Shown piece by piece: positions 1-8,179 of a stretch of DNA of 17,513 nt. Origin of the DNA: Chromera velia (taxonomy: Eukaryota > Sar > Chromeraceae). The DNA is taken from assembly GCA_018398765.1 (NCBI GenBank), contig JAHBMJ010004879.1:9816-27328 (forward strand). The letters are read 5' to 3'. Under the pieces are notes generated by a model. It was not told where the DNA came from, ran no database searches, and saw nothing but the letters and a program-made list of their open reading frames with translations. Positions within the stretch are counted from its first letter, which is position 1. Each line of letters opens with the position of its first letter. A program made the translations under genes and the position numbers.

Positions 1-14
1 GGGGGGGGGGGGGG
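1..14. repeat. Terminal G homopolymer (G14)
   Basis: The window opens with 14 consecutive G and is followed by purine-rich sequence. The other end closes with 15 C, so each strand begins with a G run. There is no telomere-like unit. This is most likely where an assembly stopped. Confidence 0.9.
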
Positions 15-617
15 AAGGGAAAGGGTGGATCGATGGATAGGGTAGAAGCAAGGATGGGAGGATGGAAGAAGGGGGAAAAAATAAGACAAAAGCACAACAC
101 ACAGCAGCAGCAGCAGTGGCAGGAGAGAGGGAGAAAGTAACAATAGGGCGCGCGTCAGACAGAAAGATCGTTTTTCTCTCTCCTCTGCGCGACTCTCTGC
201 CAAGAAGTAAAATAAAATAAGCAGTACGTCGTCACGTCGTTTCTTTCTGCCTCAATAACTTTTTCTGTCTCCCCCCCCTCTTTCTTCTCTCTGTGGGTAG
301 ATACGCAACTGTTTGCGAATTTTTACTTCCACGACTCCTTGACTTCCACTCCTGGTGAGCTATTCTTTTCGAGTCCTTCCCTTTTTCCCCTACTCATGCT
401 GTCCCCCCAAAAGTCGGCATCGGTCTGCTCTTTTGAAAACGGAGTGGCACGAAGTGTCGTTCTGGAATGAGTGAACGATTCCATGCAACATCGAGGAACG
501 CTCCATGATCCACAAAGTGACTCTCTCGTTAACTTCCTTCCTTTCTTTCTCCCTTCAGATCACAGTCAAGCAGTGACGCCGCATCGCCTGATTTCCTCCC
601 GGCCCCAACTTGTCTGT
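15..617. other. Upstream region of tentative plus-strand gene; no clear gene
   Basis: This is purine- or pyrimidine-biased sequence with a short CAG run near 102-116. A plausible plus-strand 5'-UTR intron runs from a CCTG|GTGAGC donor at about 352 to a strong acceptor (pyrimidine tract then CCCTTCAG) at about 558. That would place a leader exon before 352 and put the ATG at 618 in the next exon. No long open frame with protein-like composition is visible on either strand. Confidence 0.3.
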
Positions 618-653
618 ATGTCAACTGAGTCCGACCTCAATTGCAGCATCAGG
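618..653 (+). CDS. Tentative small charged protein, exon 1 (start)
   Basis: This proposed first coding exon has 12 codons (MSTESDLNCSIR). It ends in phase 0 at AGG|GTAGGC. The exon probably begins at the acceptor near 558, and the frame is open upstream of the ATG to that point, so a longer N-terminus is possible. It joins in frame to the piece at 979. The joined product is 117 residues (12 + 79 + 26). I do not recognise the family. Support comes from matching phases and splice consensus, not from homology. Confidence 0.33.
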
Positions 654-978
654 GTAGGCTGAGAATCCAAAATTTGTATTGCGCTAGTGTCTTTACTGAA
701 CAGTTCGCTTGCACACGCATACGCACCCACCGAAAGAATCACCTCCCCGCCTGCCCTACCCCAAACCCCGAGGGCAGCCACACAGTTCAAAGTTGTAAGC
801 GTGTTTCACCGCTTTTTGAACGAAGGGAAGGATTCGTGTTTTTCTCTACTACGTCTTTTTTTCTTTCGACACGCTGACGCCGCAACTCTCTCTACATTCT
901 CCTCGGCCAAAGGCTTTCCCCCTCCTTCTTTCCTTCTCCCCAAGTTTCCTTCCTATCGAAATTCTGCCGTGCCTCCAG

Positions 979-1215
979 GATGAGGCAAATGACGGAGAAG
1001 GAGAAAAGTCTCGATCACTGGGTGCAGACAGACACAGAGAGAAAGAGAACAGAAAGGAAAGAAGGAACAGTATGCATCCGAAGATGATTATGCCCTCGAG
1101 GGCCGAGCTAAAGAAGAGAGGAAGACTGCAGAAAGAGAGAAGAAGAGGATACGGAGACAAACTCACAAGAGAAGACATGAAGCAAGCACGAGAGGCAACG
1201 GAAGAGGGAGGAAAA
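979..1215 (+). CDS. Tentative small charged protein, exon 2
   Basis: This 79-codon exon follows a good acceptor (GTGCCTCCAG). The frame is open from the acceptor (DEANDGEGEKSR...) to a stop at 1351-1353. I place the donor at AAA|GTACAG because it keeps phase 0 into the 1587 exon. A better-scoring AG|GTGAGA donor at about 1349 is in phase 2 and would lead to other endings. The product is rich in Lys, Arg and Glu with a helical look (REDMKQAREATEEGGK near its end). The local DNA is GA-rich, so part of this composition could be simple-sequence bias, and the exon may be spurious. Confidence 0.35.
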
Positions 1216-1465
1216 GTACAGGCAAGAAAAGAAGCTGAAAAAGTCCATCCAGCCAAGGCAAGGCAAGGCAAGGCACAATGGAGGTTCAGGACTGAAACGA
1301 CACGAAGCCATGCATGGAACAAAATACATACACAAAGGAGTACGAATAGGTGAGAGAGTGAGAGGTCTGTTAGGTGGAAAATTGACTGGTGACCAAATTT
1401 AGGTCCTTCTGGAAATGTCCCTTCTCCTCTTCTCCCCCGCTTCCTTCGTTGTCTTGACTTCTTTG

Positions 1466-1507
1466 TTTCTTTCTTGCTTTCTTTCTTTCTTTCTTTTTTT
1501 TTTTCTC
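1466..1507. repeat. CTTT / poly-T pyrimidine tract
   Basis: A run of CTTT units leads into T10-11. On the plus strand it lies inside proposed intron 2 of the small gene, about 80 bases before its acceptor. Confidence 0.8.
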
Positions 1508-1586
1508 CCTTTGTGTTGTTTCTGATCTGAAGAGGAACGGGCCACTCTCTCTGTCTGATGGCTGATCGAAGCTCAATTTTTTCTAG

Positions 1587-1667
1587 ATAAGGGCGAACAC
1601 GGAGGACTACCAAAAGCCAACCGAGGAGACCGAGCTGTACGATTCAATGCTGCGTTTGACTCGATGA
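1587..1667 (+). CDS. Tentative small charged protein, exon 3 (C-terminus)
   Basis: This 26-codon terminal exon follows a clear pyrimidine tract and acceptor (CAATTTTTTCTAG). It reads IRANTEDYQKPTEETELYDS then MLRLTR and ends at TGA 1665-1667. The peptide looks like real protein rather than low-complexity translation and is the best reason to believe in this gene. An in-frame TAG sits in the acceptor itself, so this piece can only be coding if spliced. The stop lies 162 bases from the convergent stop at 1830. No family was recognised. Confidence 0.42.
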   Translation: MRANTEDYQKPTEETELYDSMLRLTR

Positions 1668-1829
1668 TTCTTTGTTTTTGTGTTCACTTGTTTCTTTCAA
1701 GTTTATGGACTTTCTGGACGCCAGAGTAGTCTTCCTTGATTCATCTTCTTCTTCAAATGGACCTTTTCCTTCTTTTCCTTGCGCGTTTCTTACTTGCATT
1801 GAGATAGACTCTTTGACTTGTCTGACGGT

Positions 1830-3473
1830 CTACTCATCCTCCGCGGGAGAGACCGTGACTACGCGGGCAGTGACAGGCAATGGATCAGCATCAGCAGCTG
1901 ACAGTTTTGTTGCAAGTGCATCTTTTTCTTGGGTGCCTCCCTCGTTTGGGATTTGCTCGATTTCTGTATTCTCGACCTTCACTTCTTCTTCTGTAGTCAC
2001 CTCCCCGTCCTGCTCCAGCTCGGAAAGCTGACAGGTTCCCTTACCGTACTCTCTTCTGTCCACGGTTGTCTTTGTTGACTGGTTCGATAGACGGTGGGAA
2101 ATTCTATGGCTTGGGCGAGAGGGGAGGAAGTCAGTTTCTGTTGTGGTGTTCTGCGTCTTGCCTATCGGGAGTGAAGGCTCGACAGTGCACACACTAGCTT
2201 CTTCCTTTTCCTCTTTCAGGTCGCTCTCAACCGAATCTGTCCTCCCCCTCCCGTCTTCTTCTCCTTCCTTGCACGATGGTGAGCCATCCAGAGACAACGA
2301 GCCTCCCGAGGCTTGGGTCGTTGCTGAGGCCCCTAGCAGCTCACTGGCACTCCCGACGTGGGATTTGATGGCTTTCTCCTTCACTTTGTCCTTATTCTTC
2401 TCTCTAGTGTCTGCTGAGAAAGGGGGTGTGTCGTTTTCGGTTGAGGTCGAGGCGCTGAGGGTCGCGTTCTCCGTCACCCCTGTCGTACCCCCAACAACAG
2501 AGATGCTGACAGGCATCTCGGCATGGGAAGTCATGGTGAGTCCATGGGGGATCGAAGGCTGGCTAATACTCAGACTGCGAGAGTGAGAATCAGCTTCACT
2601 GGCTCCTCCAAGGGAAAGAGCCCCCGGGAGGCACCCAAACGAGCCAAAGCTTGCGCTGCTACCCCCAAGACTCAAGTTCAGATTCATTCCCCCCGCACAC
2701 CCTCCGAAGCCCCCCCCCATTGTCCCGTCACCAAACGGCCCACAGAGTCCCCCTCCTAGAGTATCTAAGGACGGGGGGACACCAACGCCCATACCGACTC
2801 CGAACGGCACGTCGTAGGCAGATCCCCCCATCCCCATCAGACTCCCGTTTGAATTCTCGTACGCAGCACCCGTACTGGCGCTTACAGACGAGAAGCCACT
2901 GACGGATCTGAATACCCGGCTATTGATCTGTGCTGCCAGCAGACTGCCGCCTGCATCTGAACACTGGTCGGGGGCTTGAATCGTTCCTCCAGGTGCATAT
3001 CCACCCATCCCCCCACCCAGCCAGGGAGTGGTGATGCCGCCATGGGCTGTTGCCAGGGGAAGAGAGGGCATGTGCATCTGCATGAGTGCATGGGTGTTGG
3101 GAAAGCCTTGATGGTTATGTGCAGAGGGGTCAAGGGAGAGGAGACTGCTTGGCGTGCTTGGATTGGAAAAGTGAGCAGCTGGATTGTCGGGACAGTCGGG
3201 CTGGAACCCTCCCCCTGTGCCGGGGGGGATGAGTGGGTGATGTGTATTCATGGGATGATGCGGTTGCTGCTGTTGCTGGGGGAGGAGGAAGAAGGGGTTG
3301 AATGGCGCAGGGTGGTGAGAGGGCTGCACTACTCCTCCCAAGTGCGGAATCAGACCCCCTAGGGAACCGGGACCCTCACTGCACGTCTCGCTGTTTGGAT
3401 TTGTGGTTGGAGGAAGGACAGGATCTGACGAGGTTTCTTTGCACCCTTGGAGGTTGAGCATCAGACCGAGAAG
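1830..3473 (-). CDS. CCCH-SH3 protein exon 7 (disordered tail, C-terminus)
   Basis: This is the terminal exon of 547 codons plus TAG (1830-1832). It begins LLGLMLNLQGCKETSS, then runs through a proline/Gln/His part (five Gln in a row), a Gly/Met/Ser-rich part with GGGMGG- and GMGVGV-like stretches, and a charged part ending RVVTVSPAEDE. The composition is typical of intrinsically disordered, prion-like or scaffold regions; no folded domain is visible. The open frame continues upstream into the CA/GA repeats, but an acceptor at 3474-3475 in matching phase marks the real border. PNPFFLLP-like and PPTTNP segments could serve as SH3 ligands. The function of this part is unknown. Confidence 0.78.
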   Translation of the reverse strand, partial: LLGLMLNLQGCKETSSDPVLPPTTNPNSETCSEGPGSLGGLIPHLGGVVQPSHHPAPFNPFFLLPQQQQQPHHPMNTHHPLIPPGTGGGFQPDCPDNPAAHFSNPSTPSSLLSLDPSAHNHQGFPNTHALMQMHMPSLPLATAHGGITTPWLGGGMGGYAPGGTIQAPDQCSDAGGSLLAAQINSRVFRSVSGFSSVSASTGAAYENSNGSLMGMGGSAYDVPFGVGMGVGVPPSLDTLGGGLCGPFGDGTMGGGFGGCAGGMNLNLSLGGSSASFGSFGCLPGALSLGGASEADSHSRSLSISQPSIPHGLTMTSHAEMPVSISVVGGTTGVTENATLSASTSTENDTPPFSADTREKNKDKVKEKAIKSHVGSASELLGASATTQASGGSLSLDGSPSCKEGEEDGRGRTDSVESDLKEEKEEASVCTVEPSLPIGKTQNTTTETDFLPSRPSHRISHRLSNQSTKTTVDRREYGKGTCQLSELEQDGEVTTEEEVKVENTEIEQIPNEGGTQEKDALATKLSAADADPLPVTARVVTVSPAEDE

Positions 3474-3635
3474 CTGCATACACATGCAGACAAAGACACA
3501 CAAATACATGAATGCGGATACACACGCATACACACTCATACGCACATGCACACGCAGGACACACATATATACACCCTGACAGAGAACACGCACACGAGCA
3601 CACGCACCCACATGCACCCCCCCCAACACAGACAC

Positions 3636-3692
<57 letters not shown>

Positions 3693-4104
3693 CAGATACA
3701 GATACAGATACAGACACAGATACAGAAGCAGACACAGACACAGACACACACTCTCTCTTTCACACACACACACACTCACACACACACACACACACACACA
3801 CACTTACACATTAACGCGCATCAGAGAGACAGAGACCACGACAGTCCTGAGATCGGAACAAACGGAAACGGACTCGAAGTGGATCAGACTTTTAGACCTT
3901 AGCAGACGGGTCAAAGCATGTCCCCAAGAACAAAAGACGTCTGGACCGAAGCGGCGCTTGGAATGATGTGGCAGGGGATTGCATGTAAATTTCGCAAAGA
4001 AGCTGCCGGGCAGCCTGATGAATTGACTAACTCACGAATGAACCAACTTAAGAAGAACACAGCTTCCCTGTACCTATTTCCACTCCACCGTCCAGCTGAC
4101 GTAC
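3474..4104 (-). other. Intron 6 with CA, GA and CAGA repeats
   Basis: This 631-base intron has a GA run at about 3638-3670, CAGA units at about 3671-3691, GATACA-type units to about 3745, and a CA run at about 3757-3802. The transcribed strand therefore shows TC and TG repeats. The acceptor is GTGTATGCAG. The Cys/Val and His/Thr frames across it are repeat translations. Confidence 0.75.
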
Positions 4105-4188
4105 CTGCGTCGTTTCAACGACCAGACTCGTTTGCTGCTCGCTGTTCATTCTCAGCCACAGTAGTTCTGCCGCAAGTGCTCTTTTCAC
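4105..4188 (-). CDS. CCCH-SH3 protein exon 6 (short helical exon)
   Basis: This 28-codon exon sits between GTGCATGCAG and CAG|GTACGT, phase 0 at both ends. It reads VKRALAAELLWLRM then NSEQQTSLVVETTQ. Joined to the end of exon 5 and start of exon 7 (LLGLMLNLQGCK), it gives a continuous amphipathic helix-like segment of about 45 residues, flanked by disorder. It could be an interaction helix. The frame upstream of the acceptor is poly-Ser from the TTC repeat, so splicing is needed for a sensible protein. Family unknown. Confidence 0.7.
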
Positions 4189-4894
4189 CTGCATGCACTC
4201 CAGAAAAGAACAAGAAGAACAACAAGAAGAAGAAGAAGAAGAAGAAGAAGAAGAAGAAGATGAAGAAGAAGAAGAAGAAGAAGAAGAAGAAGAAGCCACT
4301 GAAGATGAAGAAGATGCAAAGCGAACAGCAGGGGAAACTAAAGGAAAAGAATACAAAAATGCATCCAGACAGAAAAGACGAACCGCTAAAAAGAAGATCA
4401 GCATGGAGGGACAAAAATGATAAATTGACAGTGCTTTCTTAACCAGGAGGAAGCGAAGAAAGAAGCAGAGAAAGGCACGATTTAATGCTGAGGCAACTCT
4501 GCAAAAGAAAGAGCAGAGTACGTACAGATGCAGAGAAAAGAGAAGGAAGATGCCGATAGAGACATGCAGAGAATTGCTGCACAGTACCTAGGAGGACACA
4601 CGGCTAGACAGACAGATAGAGGGACAGAAAGACAAACAAGCCGGAAAGGAAGTACAGTTCGATGAATACAGAGAGGCGCAGAAGATGGAACGAGAGGAAT
4701 GCAGCAAAACAATGGGGACACGTAAACAGACAGAGTAACACTTAGAGAGAATGAGAAAGGAAAGTGACTCAGACAGCTAGACTAACACACAGACCAGACA
4801 TGCACGCACGCACGCACACACACGTACACACAGAGGCAGAGAAAGAGAGACAGCGAGACAGAGGAGGGGAGGAGAAATCCACCCGCACTCTGAC
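4189..4894 (-). other. Intron 5 with GAA/TTC expansion
   Basis: This 706-base intron has a GAA-type triplet tract at about 4212-4297 (one GAT interruption). On the transcribed strand this is a long TTC tract ending shortly before the acceptor GTGCATGCAG at 4189, so it acts as the polypyrimidine tract. The rest is AGACAG-rich with no coding sequence that I can defend. Poly-Glu, poly-Lys and poly-Ser frames here come from the triplet repeat. Confidence 0.7.
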
Positions 4895-5431
4895 CTTTGA
4901 AAGAGACTCGAGGGCTTCGTCCACTGTGACAAAGGAAGAGGAAGAGGGGGAAGATGAGCTAGGCAAAGAGGTGCCGCCATCAACCGTAGAGGTCCAAAGA
5001 GAAGGTTTCACACCACTGGCATCAGGAGAAGAAGAAACAGGCACGGAGACGGCGCCTGCCCCTGCGGAGGGAGACGATGAATCGGACCTTTCCTTCGCCG
5101 TCTCCTCATTTTCCTGCTGCAGGTTCTCTTGCAGCTGGGGAGTCTTCTTCTCTCCCCCCTGTTGTTTCTGGCACTTTTGGGGAGACACGGAGGAAACTGT
5201 GCTTTCTTTGTCCTTCCCGTCCCCCGCCCCCTCTTCCTCTCGCTCATCCTCTTCCTGTGTCTCTTTCTCATCTTTTTCCTTTGACTCGTTCTCGGCACAT
5301 TTCGCTTCAGACTCACTATCCACCTTGTCCCTCTCTTCTCGCTCCCCGTCTCCATCCTCACCGCCCTCTTCCATCTCGTCGAGGTCGTTGACCGTCCAGT
5401 GAGGAAACCAGCCTTGTGAACCAATGGCGCT
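4895..5431 (-). CDS. CCCH-SH3 protein exon 5 (end of SH3, acidic coil)
   Basis: The exon has 179 codons, phase 0 at both ends. It begins SAIGSQGWFPHWTVNDLDEM, where GWFP supplies the conserved Pro after the distal loop; the final SH3 Tyr is Trp or Thr here. A long Glu/Asp/Lys/Ser-rich stretch follows, probably disordered or coiled, then an Ala/Gly/Ser/Pro region, ending VTVDEALESLSK at AAG|GTCAGA. Another acceptor (TTCACAAG|GC) would put the exon in a frame that loses GWFP, so it is disfavoured. The acidic segment's function is unknown. Confidence 0.72.
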
Positions 5432-5733
5432 CTGCGGAGGGCAGTCAGTCAGTTTGTATGCAGTCAGTCAGTCCGGAGAAAGAAACCCGCAGCGTATGTA
5501 TGTAGACAATTTCCTCTCCAATCAGTTGCTCTGCAATGATTGTTTTCGTGGGTGCCTTCTGTACAAAGATGAGTTTCAAATGGAACAAAAAACTTCAATG
5601 GCAGTTCCTCTAAATTCAACACGCCTTTCTCCAGTTTGGGTGGACATGCGCGCTGAAAAGCAGCGCAGGGTATTTTCCTTCTCATCTGTTTGCGAACCGC
5701 CTATAGGCTCAAACCACTAGTTCTGTGACTGAC
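5432..5733 (-). other. Intron 4
   Basis: This 302-base intron splits the SH3-like domain in its distal loop. The donor is CAG|GTCAGT and the acceptor is CTGCCCTCCGCAG. I see no gene inside. Short GTCA-type repeats sit near 5441-5471. Confidence 0.65.
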
Positions 5734-5916
5734 CTGAGACGAAGTCACGCCACAAGCGACAATTTTTCCATGGACCCATCCGCAGTGCCCCTTTGCACTG
5801 ACAAGCACGCGGTCTCCCTCCGAGAGCTCCAGAAAGTCGCCATCGAAGGAGGCTCTTGCAACAGCATCCAGTGTATCGGGAAGAAATGGGATCTTCACGT
5901 CAATCACGGACCCGGC
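5734..5916 (-). CDS. CCCH-SH3 protein exon 4 (first part of SH3-like domain)
   Basis: The exon has 61 codons, phase 0 at both ends, acceptor TTGCATGCAG and donor CAG|GTCAGT. The peptide AGSVIDVKIPFLPDTLDAVA leads into RASFDGDFLELSEGDRVLV and CGWVHGKIVACG. This matches the SH3 order: RT loop with the ELS-x-GD signature, the n-Src loop, and the ligand-pocket Trp in GW. The usual ALYDY tyrosines are replaced (ARASF). The domain finishes in exon 5 with GWFP. SH3 domains bind proline-rich peptides; the partner is unknown, and the protein's own proline-rich tail is one candidate. Confidence 0.75.
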
Positions 5917-6308
5917 CTGCATGCAACACGCACCTCTCACACACATACATACATACATACATACATACACGCACACAGGTGCACCACCCAATACAGACAG
6001 TCCGTTGAGGGAGTGCAGAAACAGACAGGTAAAACGGGTTGCAGCAAAGACGCAGCGACTTTTTGGTCTCTGCTCTTTTCCTCTTCAAGCCCGTGTCCCC
6101 CTTTCTTTCCTTCCCTTCTTTCTTCTTTTTGCTTTCTTCTTTCTTCTTTGTTCTTTCTTTCTTTCTTTCTTTCTTTTTCTTTTTTCTTTCTTCCTTTCTT
6201 TCTTTCTTTCTTTATTTATTTATTTATTTATTTTTTCTCCTTTTCTCTCTTTTTCTTCTTGCTTTCCTCCTTTCCCTCTCTCTTCCTGCCTTCTGACTGT
6301 CCGCTGAC
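5917..6308 (-). other. Intron 3 with CTTT/TTTA and CATA repeats
   Basis: This 392-base intron has CTTT and TTTA tracts at about 6104-6235 (purine GAAA/TAAA on the transcribed strand) and a CATA run at about 5942-5968. It ends TTGCATGCAG before exon 4. Plus-strand open frames rich in Phe, Ser and Leu here are translations of the repeats. Confidence 0.65.
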
Positions 6309-6890
6309 TTCAAGCGATGAAGAAGAATTTGAGCCCTTCGTCGTGGGCTCTCCCTTGTCTTTGTCTTCCGCCGCCTGATCCTTTCCGACCTCTTCCTTAT
6401 CTCCTGAATCTTCCCATGCGGACTGGAGGGCAGAGACAGATCCCTCCCCCCCCTCAATTTCAACTTTACCAGAGGCAGAGGGAGACGCAGCATCGTCCTC
6501 GCCTCTGTCAGCCGCAGATGCCGCCAGGGAATTCATCACGAAGGGGAGAGCGTCCGCGTGCATCTGTGAAGTCGCTTGTTTTCCGACACACTCCCTCTCC
6601 CTCTCTCTGTCCCTGTCTCTTTCCCTCCACATGCCCGTCTCCCTTTCCCTGTCTCTGTCCCTGTCCCTGTTGAAGCTGTTCCGCCCCCTATGATCGTGCC
6701 CCCCTCCCCGGCCCTCAAAATCCACCCATTCAGACGAGTTATGCGAATGATACCCGTGGTGTCCCCTTCCTCCTCTCTCGTTGTAGTGAGGGTGGTACTT
6801 GCTGCCCCCGTAAGGTCTGCCGAGGTGGGGGTGCGTGGAGTCGATCGGCCCTCCTGAGCTTTTGCGCTGTCTCAGCTCCACGTTCGGGTA
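6309..6890 (-). CDS. CCCH-SH3 protein exon 3 (RGG and Arg-Asp/Glu-rich)
   Basis: The 194 codons begin YPNVELRQRKSSGGP, then a His/Gly/Tyr-rich stretch with RGG motifs, then a run of Arg-Asp and Arg-Glu dipeptides, then an acidic Ser-rich part ending NSSSSLE. RGG and RD/RE segments are typical of RNA-binding and splicing-speckle proteins. The start is uncertain. I chose CTGCCTGAG|TAC because it matches the phase-0 donor of exon 2. Alternatives are GTGCAG|TC at 6901, or a gene start at ATG 6911. The donor is GAA|GTCAGC, weaker than the others but the only one that keeps frame into exon 4. Confidence 0.6.
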
Positions 6891-6893
6891 CTC

Positions 6894-7114
6894 AGGCAGG
6901 ACTGCACGCATGATCACTCACTCACTCACTTACTCACTCACTCACTCACTCAGGCAGGACTGCACGCATGATCACTCACTCACTCACTTACTCACTTACT
7001 CAGGCAGGACTGCACGCATGATCACTCACTCACTCACTCACTCAGGCAGGACTGCACGCATGATCACTCACTCACTCAGGCAGGACTGCACGCATGATCA
7101 CTCACTCACTCACT
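6894..7114. repeat. Five-copy minisatellite carrying a copied 3' splice site
   Basis: A 22-base core (AGGCAGGACTGCACGCATGATC) starts at 6894, 6952, 7002, 7044 and 7078. Each core is followed by ACTC-type tetramers: 9, 7, 5 and 3 units, then 3.75 before an N at 7115. On the minus strand each core reads GATCATGCGTGCAGTCCTGCCT, the same sequence that borders exon 3. The array lies at the 3' end of intron 2. Confidence 0.95.
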
Positions 7115-7115
7115 N

Positions 7116-7158
7116 ACACACACACACACACACATACACACACATACAAAGCACACAC

Positions 7159-7197
<39 letters not shown>

Positions 7198-7216
7198 ACA
7201 CATACAAAGCACACAC

Positions 7217-7255
<39 letters not shown>

Positions 7256-7274
7256 ACACATACAAAGCACACAC

Positions 7275-7313
<39 letters not shown>

Positions 7314-7332
7314 ACACATACAAAGCACACAC

Positions 7333-7383
<51 letters not shown>

Positions 7384-7386
7384 GGA
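7116..7386. repeat. 58-bp CA-rich minisatellite (4 copies) plus GA tract
   Basis: The marker TACAAAGC occurs at 7145, 7203, 7261 and 7319, exactly 58 bases apart, in otherwise CA-repeat sequence. A GA run follows at 7366-7386. It starts right after the single N at 7115, so the array length may not be reliable. It lies inside intron 2 of the minus-strand gene, where the transcript would read as GU repeats. Confidence 0.95.
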
Positions 7387-7835
7387 GATAGTCAAGGGGT
7401 AGCTGTGCGAAGCCTCGCGTCATCCAGAGGGTCGGGCCAAGCCAGCCCGAGCCATCGAAAAGAATTGAAAGAAAGTTCTCCTTATGTGCCAGATTTCTTC
7501 CCTCCTTCCTCTCCCACTCGATTCCCCCCCTGCAATGCGGGTGCCGCACCTCCTATTGAGGAGTCCGTCGATCGTCGGAGAGCCAAGCATTGACTGAAAG
7601 CAACTCTCACATCCCTGCGGGGACGAAGTCTTCGAGGGACGTCCGTACCATACTCTCCCACCGTGTGGATTTGCTTATGTATGCTTGGATAAACACCGGC
7701 AACGGCAAGTCGATACTGTCTAATTCCACTAGATAAACCATGATCTCCTTGCAGAGCCCAATAGCTTATGTGAAGAAATAGAGACATAGAAAAAGCATAA
7801 TCAAATCTTCCCATTTGTTCAAATCCAGCGCGTAC
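7383..7835 (-). other. Intron 2, unique part
   Basis: This is non-repetitive intronic sequence. A possible cassette exon begins at 7614 after a GTCCCCGCAG acceptor and is in phase with exon 2. It would start GCESCFQSMLGS with a Cys-x2-Cys pair, but I see no good donor. I leave it out of the gene model. Confidence 0.4.
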
Positions 7836-7938
7836 CTTAATTTCCTTACAGATTTCGGGGACGTAGCGGAGGGAAGAGCGGTCGGAGATGTAGAAGGGAC
7901 AGCGGCGGGGCCAAAATTTGTTGTGAGAGTATTGGCAT
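7836..7938 (-). CDS. CCCH-SH3 protein exon 2 (second half of zinc finger)
   Basis: The acceptor TGTACGCAG precedes A-TGC, which completes the split Arg codon and gives R-C-Q-Y-S-H-N. This supplies the last Cys44 and His48 of a C-x16-C-x5-C-x3-H finger. The exon continues KFWPRRCPFYIS...RYVPEICKEIK, a conserved-looking extension with two more cysteines that may pack on the finger. It ends AAG|GTACGC in phase 0. The finger appears only when exons 1 and 2 are joined, which is strong internal support for both. No second finger is obvious after it. Confidence 0.75.
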
Positions 7939-8179
7939 CTGCGTACAGATGGCAGCAAGAGTGTTAGTGCGTGAAAGCATGGAGAGAAAGAAGAGACTCA
8001 AAAAAATAGATTTTGTGGGCACACGGACGCAAGGAGAAGGATCTCTGGCTGTCGCTTGTCATCACCACAGAAGTTTGCCCATAGAAAAATCATGTCGCAA
8101 CAAAACGCCCCCCCGAAATGCCGATGTATCCGTATGTATGTCCACATGTAGCTGAATCTATATCGATATAAAGATGTAC

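Noticed and set aside
1-14. Terminal G/C runs as telomeres
   Set aside because: Pure homopolymers without a telomeric unit; better explained by assembly ends.
849-1613. 254-codon minus-strand frame
   Set aside because: Ser/Phe/Leu/Lys low-complexity product of the pyrimidine-rich strand, no splice or domain support, and it overlaps the better plus-strand exons.
1672-2586. Plus-strand frames opposite the last exon of the large gene
   Set aside because: Antisense shadows of a long, phase-consistent minus-strand exon.
3447-3902. Open frames of His/Thr, Cys/Val or Arg/Glu across the CA and GA repeats on both strands
   Set aside because: They are translations of dinucleotide and tetranucleotide repeats inside intron 6; no protein-like sequence outside the repeats.
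4193-4420. Poly-Glu, poly-Lys and poly-Ser frames
   Set aside because: Produced by the GAA/TTC triplet tract in intron 5. Only 4105-4188 on the minus strand has splice sites and sensible composition.
7094-7402. CRISPR-like regular array (58-bp period)
   Set aside because: Units are CA microsatellite without unique spacers, in an intron-bearing eukaryotic gene.
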